A stretch of 64,000 nt of DNA from Roseicyclus sp. GTDB lineage: Bacteria; Pseudomonadota; Alphaproteobacteria; Rhodobacterales; Rhodobacteraceae. The notes beneath the pieces are model-generated. The model was not told the DNA's origin, searched no databases, and saw nothing but the letters and a program-made list of their open reading frames with translations. The stretch covers positions 1 to 64,000 of the forward strand of contig JAGYLB010000115.1 of NCBI GenBank assembly GCA_018401055.1, read 5' to 3'. Positions 11,854-20,797 of this stretch are shown here, piece by piece. A program made the translations under genes and the position numbers. Position 1 is the stretch's first letter. Each line of letters begins with the position of its first letter.

Positions 11854-12458
11854 ATGGAAAAATTCACCAAGCTCAGCGCTGTCGCAGCACCCATGCCGCT
11901 GGTCAACATCGACACGGACATGATCATCCCCAAGCAGTTCCTCAAGACGATCCAGCGGTCGGGCCTTGGCAAGAACCTGTTCGATGAAATGCGCTACACC
12001 CCGATGGCGCAGAGATCCCCGATTTCGTGCTGAACAAGCCGCAATACCGGGGCGCGCAGATCATCGTTGCGGGCGACAATTTCGGCTGCGGGTCGTCGCG
12101 CGAACATGCGCCCTGGGCGCTTCTTGATTTCGGCATCCGCTGCGTGATCTCGACGAGTTTCGCCGATATTTTCTACAACAACTGCTTCAAGAACGGCATC
12201 TTGCCCATCGTCTTGCCGCAAGAAGATGTCGACAAGCTGATGGATGACGCGCAGCGCGGCGCCAATGCCGTGGTGAGTGTCGATCTGGAAACCCAGACCA
12301 TCACCGGTCCCGATGGCGGCACGATCAGTTTCGAGGTCGATGCCTTCCGCAAGCATTGCCTGATGAACGGGCTGGACGACATCGGCCTTACGCTGGAGAA
12401 ATCGGCGGCCATTGACGCCTTCGAGGCGCAGGCCGCGCAAAGCCGTCCCTGGGTCTGA
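11854..12458 (+). CDS. leuD: LeuD, 3-isopropylmalate dehydratase small subunit (frameshifted)
   Basis: The small (swivel) subunit of isopropylmalate isomerase, partner of LeuC. The N-terminal part has [16 protein letters not shown] and, after a one-base break near 12005, the second part has [17 protein letters not shown], the substrate-recognition loop. The repaired length of about 201 residues is normal. A strong GAGGAGAGGA site precedes the ATG. Since leucine synthesis needs both subunits and both are otherwise perfect, the break is probably a sequencing error rather than a mutation. Confidence 0.93.
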
Positions 12459-12636
12459 AGGGCCCGAAGGCCGGGCGCATGCGCGGCCGGTGATGCAAAC
12501 TGGCGACACCCGCCCCGGGAATGGGGCGGAAATGTGTCAAAAGATCGTCGAGATTATTGCGACTTCATCCAGCTTTGGGCACCTTCCTGCCCTAAGAATG
12601 CTTTGTCTGCGTGCGTTTATATCGGACGAGGCGATA

Positions 12637-13512
12637 ATGACGGGGATCAGCCCTGTCTGGATTGAGGTAGTGGCAGTGCTGTCAAAGCTCATTGGTGCTT
12701 TGCTGCGGGCAACCCTTGTGGTGGTGGTTGTGGCGACGCCGTCGCTGCTTATCCCCGGCACCACCGAGGAAAGCGCGCAGATGGTGACGCTGATCGCGTT
12801 GGCGCTTGGCGTGTTCACGGCGATCGAATACGGCGCGACCTTTCCGGCCCTGATCGAGTTCCGGGACGCACCGCCGTTCAACCGCGTGCGCATCCTGTCG
12901 TTGCTGATCATGCTGGTGGTTCTGAGCCTTGTGGCGGGCGGCGGGGCGCCGACCAGCCTGATCCTTGTGCTGAACGCATTGGGACTGTTGATCGGACATG
13001 CGCTGGAATTCCCCTGGAGCCCGATGTCGGTGGTGCTGGGGCATTTGCCTGTCGACGCGCCGCCGGTGTCGGAAATCCAGGTCAAGGTGATGGCCGGGCT
13101 TGCGATCTTCACTACGCTGGGCGCGCTTGTCACCTTCTCCCTGTTCTTGCGTTTGCAGCACTGGCCAAGCCGGACGCAGCCCTTCAACGTCTGGGTGAAC
13201 CTGCCCACCTTCGATCCGACCACGGGCGGCGATGTCGTCACGCGGCTGATCCGGGATGCCCGCGTTAACGTTATCTTAGGTCTTACGACCACATTCATCC
13301 TTCCGGTGGTCGGGTTGAAGATCGCAGATCATTTCGATCTGCAACTGCTCAACTCGCCGCAGGCGATGGTCTGGGGAATCGCGCTTTGGATGTTCTTGCC
13401 GTTGAGCATGTTCATGCGCGGTCTGGCCATGGCGCGGATCGCCGACATGATCCGCGAACGCCGGGCGCGGCTGGTCGCCTCGGTTTCGGCCGACACGCCG
13501 CTGCGCGCCTGA
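12637..13512 (+). CDS. Integral membrane protein of unknown function
   Basis: I do not recognise this 291-residue protein. It has about seven hydrophobic helices, the first at residues 14-38 with a run of valines, then loops with IEFRDAPPFNRVR and NLPTFDPTTGGDVVTRLIRDARV, and a basic C-terminal tail. An in-frame ATG at 12598 would add 13 residues; 12637 is preferred because GAGG lies upstream of it. Its stop overlaps the first codon of the following EEP-family gene, so the two are probably co-translated. Confidence 0.6.
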   Translation: MTGISPVWIEVVAVLSKLIGALLRATLVVVVVATPSLLIPGTTEESAQMVTLIALALGVFTAIEYGATFPALIEFRDAPPFNRVRILSLLIMLVVLSLVAGGGAPTSLILVLNALGLLIGHALEFPWSPMSVVLGHLPVDAPPVSEIQVKVMAGLAIFTTLGALVTFSLFLRLQHWPSRTQPFNVWVNLPTFDPTTGGDVVTRLIRDARVNVILGLTTTFILPVVGLKIADHFDLQLLNSPQAMVWGIALWMFLPLSMFMRGLAMARIADMIRERRARLVASVSADTPLRA

Positions 13513-14544
13513 TCCTTGTTGTCGGGCTGGGCCTTCTGGCTCTGCCCGCTGTGGCCGAGACGCTCAGGATCGCCACCTTCCACACCCAATTGTCGCGCGC
13601 GGGCCCGGGTCTTTTGCTGCGCGATATCTTGCGGGGGGAGGATGCGCAGGTGGCGGCCACGGTGGCCGTGATCGCTGTGGCGGATGCCGATGTGATCGTC
13701 TTGCAGGATCTGGATTTCGACGCGGGCGGCGCGGCGCTGACGGCGCTGGCCGACCTTCTGGCACAAGAAGGCGTGGATTACCCGCACCGGCTCGCGCTGA
13801 GGCCCAATACGGGAATGCCCACGGGCGTCGATATCGACGGCGACGGGCGCAGTTGGCGGGCGCGCGACGCGCAGGGCTATGGGCGGTTCAACGGGCAGGG
13901 CGGCATGGCTGTCCTGTCGCGCATCCCGCTGGGGGCGGTGCGGGATTTCTCGGGGTTTTTGTGGGCCGACCTGCCGGGCAGCGCCGCGCCGTCAGTCCTG
14001 CCCGATGCGGCCTTGGAGGTGCTGCGGCTGTCTACGGTCGCGGCTTGGGATGTGGCGCTGGAGGTGCCGGGTGGGCCGTTGCACCTGCTGGCCCTGCATG
14101 CCGGACCTCCAGTTTTTGACGGGCCAGAGGATCGCAATGGCTGGCGCAATGCCGATGAATTGCGATTCTGGGCGCTGTATCTGGACGGCTGGACGCCTGA
14201 GGGTGCGCCCTTTGCCGCCGAGCGTTTCGCGGTGATCGGCACGTTCAACGTCGATCCCGAGGGTGGCGAGGGGCGGCCGAGGGCTGCGCGCACTTCTGGA
14301 TCATCCGCGCCTGCAAGACGTGGTGCCGCGCAGGCCCGGGGGGGGGACGCAGACCGCGGATTGGCCCGAGCCTGTTCCGGGCGATCTGCGGGTCGATTAC
14401 ATCCTGCCCGCTGCCGGGATGAGGGTTGTGGGCGCGGGTGTCTTGTGGCCCGAGGGGGAGGAGGGGGGGCTGCCGGCCTCGGTCGCCGCTCTGGCATCCG
14501 ACCACCGGCTGGTCTGGGTCGATCTGGCGATGGGCGCGGAATGA
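13509..14544 (+). CDS. Endonuclease/exonuclease/phosphatase-family secreted protein (frameshifted)
   Basis: The product opens with a hydrophobic signal (LILVVGLGLLALPAVA) and then the EEP-fold pattern: LRIATFHTQLSR, VIVLQDLDFDAGG, GGMAVLSRIP, an N-x-D-like FNVDPEGGEG and, after a frameshift near 14280, the C-terminal SDHRLVWVDL His motif. This is the DNase-I/sphingomyelinase-like metal phosphoesterase fold, here likely periplasmic. The first strand has FHTQ where most members have NxN, so catalysis should not be assumed. No standard start codon lies just before the signal peptide. The start is either the CTG at 13509 or is hidden by another base error. Confidence 0.7.
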
Positions 14545-14554
14545 GCGGGCTTGC

Positions 14555-14583
14555 TTGACGCCCCGTCACGCCTTGGCTAGGCC
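14555..14583 (+). promoter_or_regulatory. Possible sigma-70 promoter of leuB
   Basis: TTGACG and TAGGCC separated by 17 bases, 34 bases before the leuB ATG. The -35 is good and the -10 weak. Confidence 0.35.
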
Positions 14584-14616
14584 GTTGCGACCAATCCAGC
14601 CAAGGGACACGACACC

Positions 14617-15721
14617 ATGACAAACCGCACGCTCTTGATCCTTCCCGGCGACGGGATCGGCCCCGAAGTCATGGCCGAGGTGCGCAAGGTCATCGACTGG
14701 TTCGGGACCCGTGGCATTGCCTTTGACGTGTCAGAGGATCTGGTGGGCGGCTGCGCCTATGACGCGCATGGCACGCCGCTGACGGATGCCACGATGGCAC
14801 GCGCGCAGGAGGTCGATGCGGTGCTTCTGGGGGCCGTGGGCGGGCCGAAGTATGACGTGCTGGATTTCAGCGTAAAGCCCGAGCGGGGTTTGTTGCGCCT
14901 GCGCAAGGAGATGGACCTTTATGCCAACCTGCGCCCGGCGCAGTGTTTCGACGCGCTGGCCGATTTCTCGTCGCTGAAAAAGGATGTGGTCGCGGGTCTG
15001 GACATCATGATCATCCGCGAGCTGACCAGCGGCGTCTATTTCGGCGAGCCGCGCGGTATCTTCAAGGAAGGCAATGAGCGCGTGGGCATCAACACCCAGC
15101 GCTACACGGAGAGCGAGATCGCCCGCGTGGCACGCTCCGCCTTTGAGTTGGCGCGCAAGCGGGGCAACAAGGTCTGCTCGATGGAAAAGGCCAATGTGAT
15201 GGAATCGGGCGTGTTGTGGCGCGACGTGGTGCAGGAAATCCACGACGCCGAATACCCCGATGTGGAGCTGTCGCACATGTATGCCGACGCGGGCGCGATG
15301 CAGTTGACGCGCTGGCCCAAGCAGTTCGACGTGATCGTGACCGACAACCTCTTCGGCGATCTGTTGTCGGATCTGGCCGCGATGCTGACCGGTAGCTTGG
15401 GCATGCTGCCCTCCGCCAGCCTTGGGGCGCCGATGGCCAATGGTCGGCCCAAGGCGCTGTATGAGCCAGTGCACGGCTCCGCCCCCGATATCGCGGGCCA
15501 AGGCAAGGCCAATCCCGATCGCATGCATCCTGAGCTTTGCCATGGCGCTGCGCTATTCCTTCGATCTGGGGGCGGAGGCCAAGCGGCTGGAGACGGCCGT
15601 CAACGCCGTGCTGGCCGACGGACTGCGGACCGCCGACCTGATGGGGCCGGAGGGCGGATCGCCGGTGTCCACCGCACAGATGGGCGATGCCATCGTCGCC
15701 AAGCTGGCCGCGAGCGTCTGA
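14617..15721 (+). CDS. leuB: LeuB, 3-isopropylmalate dehydrogenase (frameshifted)
   Basis: This enzyme oxidatively decarboxylates 3-isopropylmalate to 2-oxoisocaproate with NAD+. The sequence has the N-terminal [11 protein letters not shown], the [14 protein letters not shown] substrate loop, [15 protein letters not shown] with metal-binding Asp residues and [15 protein letters not shown], the NAD site. A one-base break near 15525 moves the last 65 residues ([16 protein letters not shown]) into another frame; the repaired length of about 368 residues is normal. The downstream SDR starts only 2 bases after its stop. Confidence 0.95.
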
Positions 15722-15723
15722 GC

Positions 15724-16463
15724 ATGAAGACCGCGCTGGTCACCGGGGCGGCGCGGGGCATCGGGTTGGCCACCACGCGGCTGTTTGTCGAGGAGGGATG
15801 GCGCGTGGTGATGGTCGACCGCGACGCCCCCGCGCTGGCCGAGGCGGCGGGCGCGGTGCAGGCGCAACCCGTCCGCGCCGACGTGTCGATCCCCGAGGAT
15901 GTGGCGCGGATCGTCTCAGAGGCGGGGCTCGACGGGGCTTGCACGCGCTGGTCAACAACGCGGGTGTGGCTGATTTCGGGCCCATCGAGGAGACGGATTT
16001 CACCCGCTGGCGCACCGTGATGGAGACCAACCTGGATGGCGTTTTCCTGATGACGCAGGCGCTGACGCCTGCGTTGCGCGCGGCCAAGGGGGCCATCGTC
16101 AATATCGCCTCCATCTCTGGACTGCGCGCCTCGACGCTGCGGGTCGCCTATGGCACGTCCAAGGCGGCGGTGATCCAGTTGACGCGGCAACAGGCGGTGG
16201 AACTGGGCGAGCACGGGGTGCGGGCCAATTGCATCTGCCCGGGCCCGGTGCGCACGAAACTCGCCATGGCCGTTCATACCCAAGACATCATCGACGCCTA
16301 TCACGACGCCATTCCGCTGAACCGCTACGGGTCGGAACGCGAGATCGCCGAGGCCATCACCTTCCTGTGTTCGGATCGCGCCAGCTACATCACCGGGCAG
16401 GTGCTGGCCGTCGATGGCGGGTTCGAGGCGACCGGCGTGGGATTGCCCGCGCTCAGACAATAA
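15724..16463 (+). CDS. SDR-family oxidoreductase (frameshifted)
   Basis: A classical short-chain dehydrogenase of about 246 residues: TGAARGIG cofactor motif near residue 8, NNAG after a frameshift near 15940, the catalytic Ser in NIASISG, YGTSK (YxxxK) and CPGPVRTKL, with DGGFEATG at the C-terminus. It most resembles sugar, polyol or 3-oxoacyl reductases; the substrate is unknown. It begins 2 bases after the leuB stop and is therefore probably co-transcribed. Confidence 0.8.
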
Positions 16464-16536
16464 CGCACCTCGCGGGTCTTGCGCCCTGCGGTCAGGCTGG
16501 TATCGCTAACGGCAGACCCGGATCAAAGAGGCTCCG

Positions 16537-17534
16537 ATGTCCTCCGAGAACGCGACCCAATTGCGCGGCGTGGCGCTGGCGCTGGCGGCCTTCGGGATCT
16601 TCGCCACCCATGACGTGCTGATCAAGTATCTGGGCGGCAGCTATTCGCCGTTCCAGATCGTGTTCTTCAGCGTCTTGTTCGGCTTTCCGATGGTCACGCT
16701 GTTGATGATGCGGGACGCAAAGGAATCGAACCTGCGCCCGGTCTATCCGCTGTGGACGGGCCTGCGCACGGCGGCCACCGTCATTACGGCGGCAACGGCG
16801 TTCTATGCCTTCAGCGTACTGCCCTTGGCGCAAACCTATGCGATCTTGTTCGCCGCGCCCCTGCTCATCACGCTGCTGGCCATTCCGATGCTGGGTGAGC
16901 GGGTCGGCATAAGACGTGGCGCGGCGGTTCTGGTGGGTTTGTGCGGCGTTCTGATCGTGCTGCGACCGGGCGCGACGGACCTGACTTGGGGGCATCTGGC
17001 GGCGTTGGTGGCGGCTGTTACCGGAGCTTTCGGCGCGGTCATCATGCGCAAGATCGGGCAACAGGAACGCTCGGTCGTGCTGATCCTCTATCCGATGATG
17101 GCGAACGTCGTGGTGATGGGGACGGCGTTGCCCTTTGTCTACCAGCCGATGCCGGGCCAGGACATGCTGGCGCTGGCGGTGATCGCGGCCTTTGCGTTGA
17201 TCGCCACGACGCTTCTGATCTTTGCCTATCGGCTGGCACCGCCGCGACCGTCGCCCCGATGCAGTATTCGCAGATCATCTGGGCCACGGTCTACGGATTG
17301 ATCTTTTTCGACGAGGGGCTGGAATGGGCGACCGTGATCGGCACGGGCGTCATCGTCGCCTCGGGGGTCTATATCGTGTTCCGCGAGGATCGGGGCGGCA
17401 CCTCGACCACCACGCCGGTGCTGCGCACGCGGTCGCGGGTCGGATCGCCCTCGGTGCCGCGGGTCGCGTCCTTGCTGCCCAAGGGGCTGCGCGGGCCGCA
17501 ACATTCGCAAGACCCCGATGGGGCGGATGACTGA
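16537..17534 (+). CDS. EamA/DMT-family transporter (frameshifted near C-terminus)
   Basis: A second drug/metabolite transporter. Two five-helix EamA repeats occupy about residues 10-140 and 150-285, with [15 protein letters not shown] and [16 protein letters not shown] typical of the first. A break near 17230 moves the last helices ([19 protein letters not shown]) into another frame. A hydrophilic tail of about 45 residues follows, rich in Arg, Ser and Thr. The substrate is unknown. Confidence 0.75.
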
Positions 17535-17591
17535 GAGCGCGCGCAAGCCCCTGCCAAGCCTCTGCCCCTTGGCTATGCCGCCCCCCACGGT

Positions 17592-17668
17592 CGGAGTGTG
17601 GCGCAGCCTGGTAGCGCACCTGCTTCGGGAGCAGGGGGTCGGAGGTTCGAATCCTCTCACTCCGACCA
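17592..17668 (+). tRNA. tRNA-Pro (anticodon CGG)
   Basis: A complete 77-base tRNA with encoded CCA. The acceptor stem is CGGAGTG/CACTCCG, the anticodon stem CCTGC/GCAGG encloses the loop TTCGGGA with anticodon CGG, and the T arm carries GGTTCGAATCC. It reads proline codon CCG, which is used heavily in this GC-rich genome. Confidence 0.97.
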
Positions 17669-17816
17669 GTTTTCAGACATCCCTGTGCTTTCAATCGCCG
17701 CGCCCTGCAGGGGCCTGCGCGGTTTTTGAGCCTGTCGACCATTGATGCGGCATGGTGCAAGATACGGTCAGGCCGGGGTCGGGCAGGGGCCGGACCCGCG
17801 CGACAAAGGTGTTTGC

Positions 17817-18920
17817 ATGAAGGTCAACGGCATTCCCTACCGCTCCATCTGGCTTGGGTCCGACGGGCGCACGGTGCAGATCATCGACCAGACGCGCCTG
17901 CCGCACGCGTTTCCGGTGGTCGATCTGACCTCGATGGAGCAGGCGGCGGTGGCGATCCGCGACATGTGGGTGCGCGGCGCGCCGCTGATCGGGGCGACGG
18001 CGGCTTATGGCATGGCCTTGCAGATGGCGGCGGATGCCAGTGATGCCGCACTGGCCCGCGCCTATGACGTTTTGCATGCCACGCGGCCGACCGCGATCAA
18101 TCTACGCTGGGCGCTCGATGACATGCGTGGGCATTTGGCGCCCCTGCCGTCCGGCGACCGGGCCACGGCCGCCTATGCACGCGCCGCCGCGATCTGCGAC
18201 GAGGATGTGGAGATCAACCGCAGGATCGGGGAACACGGGGTGGCGTTGATCGAGGCGATTGCCGCGCGGAAATCCGGGCCGGTCAACATCTTGACCCATT
18301 GCAATGCCGGGTGGCTGGCGACGGTGGATTGGGGCACTGCGACCTCGCCGATCTATCAGGCGGTGGCGCGTGGCATCGACGTGCACGTCTGGGTGGACGA
18401 GACGCGGCCCCGCAATCAGGGTGCGCATCTGACCGCTTGGGAAATGGCTGGCCACGGCATCCCCCACCATCTGATCGTGGACAATGCGGGCGGGCATCTG
18501 ATGCAGCGCGGGCAGGTCGATATCTGCATCGTCGGCACTGACCGGACGACGGCCAATGGCGATGTCTGCAACAAGATAGGCACCTATCTCAAGGCGTTGG
18601 CGGCCCATGACACCGGCGTGCCTTTCTATGTCGCGCTGCCGTCCCCCACCATCGACTGGCGGGTGCGCGACGGGCTGCGCGAGATCCCGATCGAGGAACG
18701 GTCAGGCGATGAGGTGACGAAGGTCTGGGGCCGCGACCCCGAGGGGCGCGTGACGCAAGTACAGATCGCGCCCGATGCGACGCCGGGGGCGAACCCCGCC
18801 TTTGACGTGACGCCTGCGCGGCTGGTCACGGGGTTGATCACCGAACGCGGCATTGCGCCCGCCAGTGCCGAGGGGCTGGCCGCGATGTTCCCCGAGCATG
18901 CGGCGCAGGTGACAAAATGA
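17817..18920 (+). CDS. mtnA: MtnA, S-methyl-5-thioribose-1-phosphate isomerase
   Basis: Isomerises 5-methylthioribose-1-phosphate to 5-methylthioribulose-1-phosphate in methylthioadenosine salvage. The intact 367-residue protein has the substrate loop [13 protein letters not shown] near residue 54, the catalytic Cys in [10 protein letters not shown] near residue 163 and the catalytic Asp in [18 protein letters not shown] near residue 243. The following aldolase gene overlaps its stop (ATGA), so the two are coupled. No mtnC, mtnD or other late genes of the universal methionine salvage pathway are nearby. Confidence 0.95.
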   Translation: MKVNGIPYRSIWLGSDGRTVQIIDQTRLPHAFPVVDLTSMEQAAVAIRDMWVRGAPLIGATAAYGMALQMAADASDAALARAYDVLHATRPTAINLRWALDDMRGHLAPLPSGDRATAAYARAAAICDEDVEINRRIGEHGVALIEAIAARKSGPVNILTHCNAGWLATVDWGTATSPIYQAVARGIDVHVWVDETRPRNQGAHLTAWEMAGHGIPHHLIVDNAGGHLMQRGQVDICIVGTDRTTANGDVCNKIGTYLKALAAHDTGVPFYVALPSPTIDWRVRDGLREIPIEERSGDEVTKVWGRDPEGRVTQVQIAPDATPGANPAFDVTPARLVTGLITERGIAPASAEGLAAMFPEHAAQVTK

Positions 18921-19570
18921 GCGAGGCGCGGCTACGTGACCAGATCGTCGCGTGCTGCCGGGAACTGGATGCGCACGGCCTGAACCGGGGTGCGTCGGGC
19001 AATGTCTCGGCCCGGATGGGGGAGGTGATGCTGATCACGCCCTCGGCCGTGCCCTATGCAGAGCTTGAGCCCGGGATGATCGCGTTGATGCCGCTGATGG
19101 CCGAGGATGGCGCGTGGGAGGGGCCGCGCAAGCCGTCGTCCGAATGGCGCTTTCACCGCGACCTGATGCGCGCTCGGCCCGATATCGGCGCGGTCGTGCA
19201 CACCCATGCGCCGTTTTCCACGATCCTTGCCATCGCGCGCAAGCCGATCCCGGCTATCCATTACATGATCGCGGCGTTCGGCGGCATGCAGATCCCCGTG
19301 TGCGACTACGCCTGCTACGGCACACCGGAGCTGTCGGCGGCCATCGTGCGTGCGCTAGGCGACAAGAACGGTTGCCTGATGGCCAATCACGGGATGCTGA
19401 CCGTCGGCCCCGACCTGACGCGGGCGACATGGCTCGCCTTCGAGCTTGAGGCTTTGGCGCATCAGTATTGGCATGTGCTGCAGATCGGCGGCGGCCATGT
19501 GCTGAGCGAGGCCGAGATCGCCATGGTCGCCAAGGGTTTTGCCAGCTACGGGGTGCAGGCGAAAGACTAG
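18917..19570 (+). CDS. Class II aldolase/adducin family protein, probable DHAP-shunt aldolase
   Basis: A 217-residue zinc-dependent class II aldolase of the fuculose-phosphate aldolase type. Visible features are [10 protein letters not shown], the [11 protein letters not shown] phosphate/acid site, and the zinc ligands in VVHTHAPFS and the later HQYW. Translational overlap with mtnA points to a role on methylthioribulose-1-phosphate. In the DHAP shunt described in Rhodospirillum rubrum and some E. coli, such an aldolase splits this compound to dihydroxyacetone phosphate and methylthioacetaldehyde. MtnB dehydratase, also of this fold, is the alternative. Confidence 0.75.
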   Translation: MSEARLRDQIVACCRELDAHGLNRGASGNVSARMGEVMLITPSAVPYAELEPGMIALMPLMAEDGAWEGPRKPSSEWRFHRDLMRARPDIGAVVHTHAPFSTILAIARKPIPAIHYMIAAFGGMQIPVCDYACYGTPELSAAIVRALGDKNGCLMANHGMLTVGPDLTRATWLAFELEALAHQYWHVLQIGGGHVLSEAEIAMVAKGFASYGVQAKD

Positions 19571-19667
19571 CCATCGTGCCTTGCCCCTTGACGCGCCGCC
19601 CGGTCGCATGGGCTGATGGCGGCGACGCATCCGGCCCCTTGGCCGCAATTTGCCCCGAGGGTCGGCC

Positions 19668-20797
19668 ATGGTCTTTCGCTTCCTCCATTCCAGCGACCTG
19701 CATCTGGGACGCCGCTTCGCCAATATCGCCGAGCCGCCCGACGGCAACCTGCGCGGCCGGTTGATGGAGGCGCGCTTTGCCAAGATCCGGGCGCTGGCGG
19801 GGGCCGCCAAGGCGCAGGGCGCGGGGCACTGTGCTGCTGGCGGGCGACACCTTCGACAGCGCCACGCCCTCGCCGCAGGTGTTGCGGCAGGCGTTGACCG
19901 CGATGGGCGAGGCGCCGGGGGTGGAATGGTGGCTCTTGCCGGGCAACCACGACAATCTGCGCCATGCCGAACCCGTCTGGGACGAAATCGCGCGCGACGG
20001 TCCCGCCAATGTTCATGCCCTGCGTGATGCCACGCCGGTCGAGATCGCGCCGGGGGTGATGCTGCTGCCCTGCCCGGTGCCGGTGCGCGCAACGGGGCGC
20101 GACCTGACCGAAGGCTTGCCGGGGATCGCCACGCCCGAGGGGGCGCTGCGCATCGGGCTGGCCCATGGCGGGGTCGTCGACTTCACCGAGAGCGGCGAAC
20201 AGATCCCGCCCGACCGGGATCGGAGCGCGGGGCTGGACTATCTGGGGCTGGGCGATTGGCACGGGCGGCTCGCGGTCTCGGCGCGCACGCAGTACCCCGG
20301 CACGCCCGAACAGGACCGGTTCAAGCATGGATTGCGGGGGGGCTGCCTTGCGGTGACGCTGGCGGGGGCTGGCGCAGTGCCCGAGGTGGCCAGAGGTCGA
20401 GACGGGCGATTTCCTGTGGTCCGATCTGTCCCTGACGTTGCATGAGGGCGAGGATGCAGGCGCGGCGCTGGCGGCGCTTTTGCCCGCGTCAGGGCGGCGA
20501 CACGCTTTGCGGATCAGGGCCAGCGGTTGGGGGTCGCTTGCCGGTCATGCGGCTTTGCGGGCGGCGGTGGCGCGGCAGGGACCGGACTTTGCGATGTTGG
20601 ATCTTGTGACCGAGGGCTTGGGCACTTTGTACGACGTCACCGATCTTGACGCCATCGATCATGCAGGTGCGATGCGGCTGGCGGCCGACCGGCTGATGGA
20701 GGCCGCCCGCGATGCCGCCCAGTCGGAGGAGGACCGCGAGATCGCGGCGGCCGCGCTGAACCGGCTTTACGCCTATGCGACGGAAGCGCCGCGATGA
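19668..20797 (+). CDS. SbcD/YhaO-like metallophosphoesterase (frameshifted)
   Basis: A calcineurin-like phosphoesterase of the DNA-repair exonuclease group. The N-terminal SSDLHLG (metal-binding Asp and His), LLAGDTFD, LPGNHDN and GLGDWHG follow in the expected order. Two frameshifts, near 19830 and 20390, interrupt it; the repaired length is about 376 residues. Its stop overlaps the start of the SbcC-like ATPase gene (ATGA), as in SbcD/SbcC and YhaO/YhaN pairs, so the two proteins probably form a nuclease-ATPase complex acting on DNA ends. Confidence 0.8.

Noticed and set aside
14617..15721. leuB as a pseudogene.
   Set aside because: Both halves are perfectly conserved and only one base is out of place, the same pattern seen in many other essential genes here. 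Sequencing error is the simpler reading.
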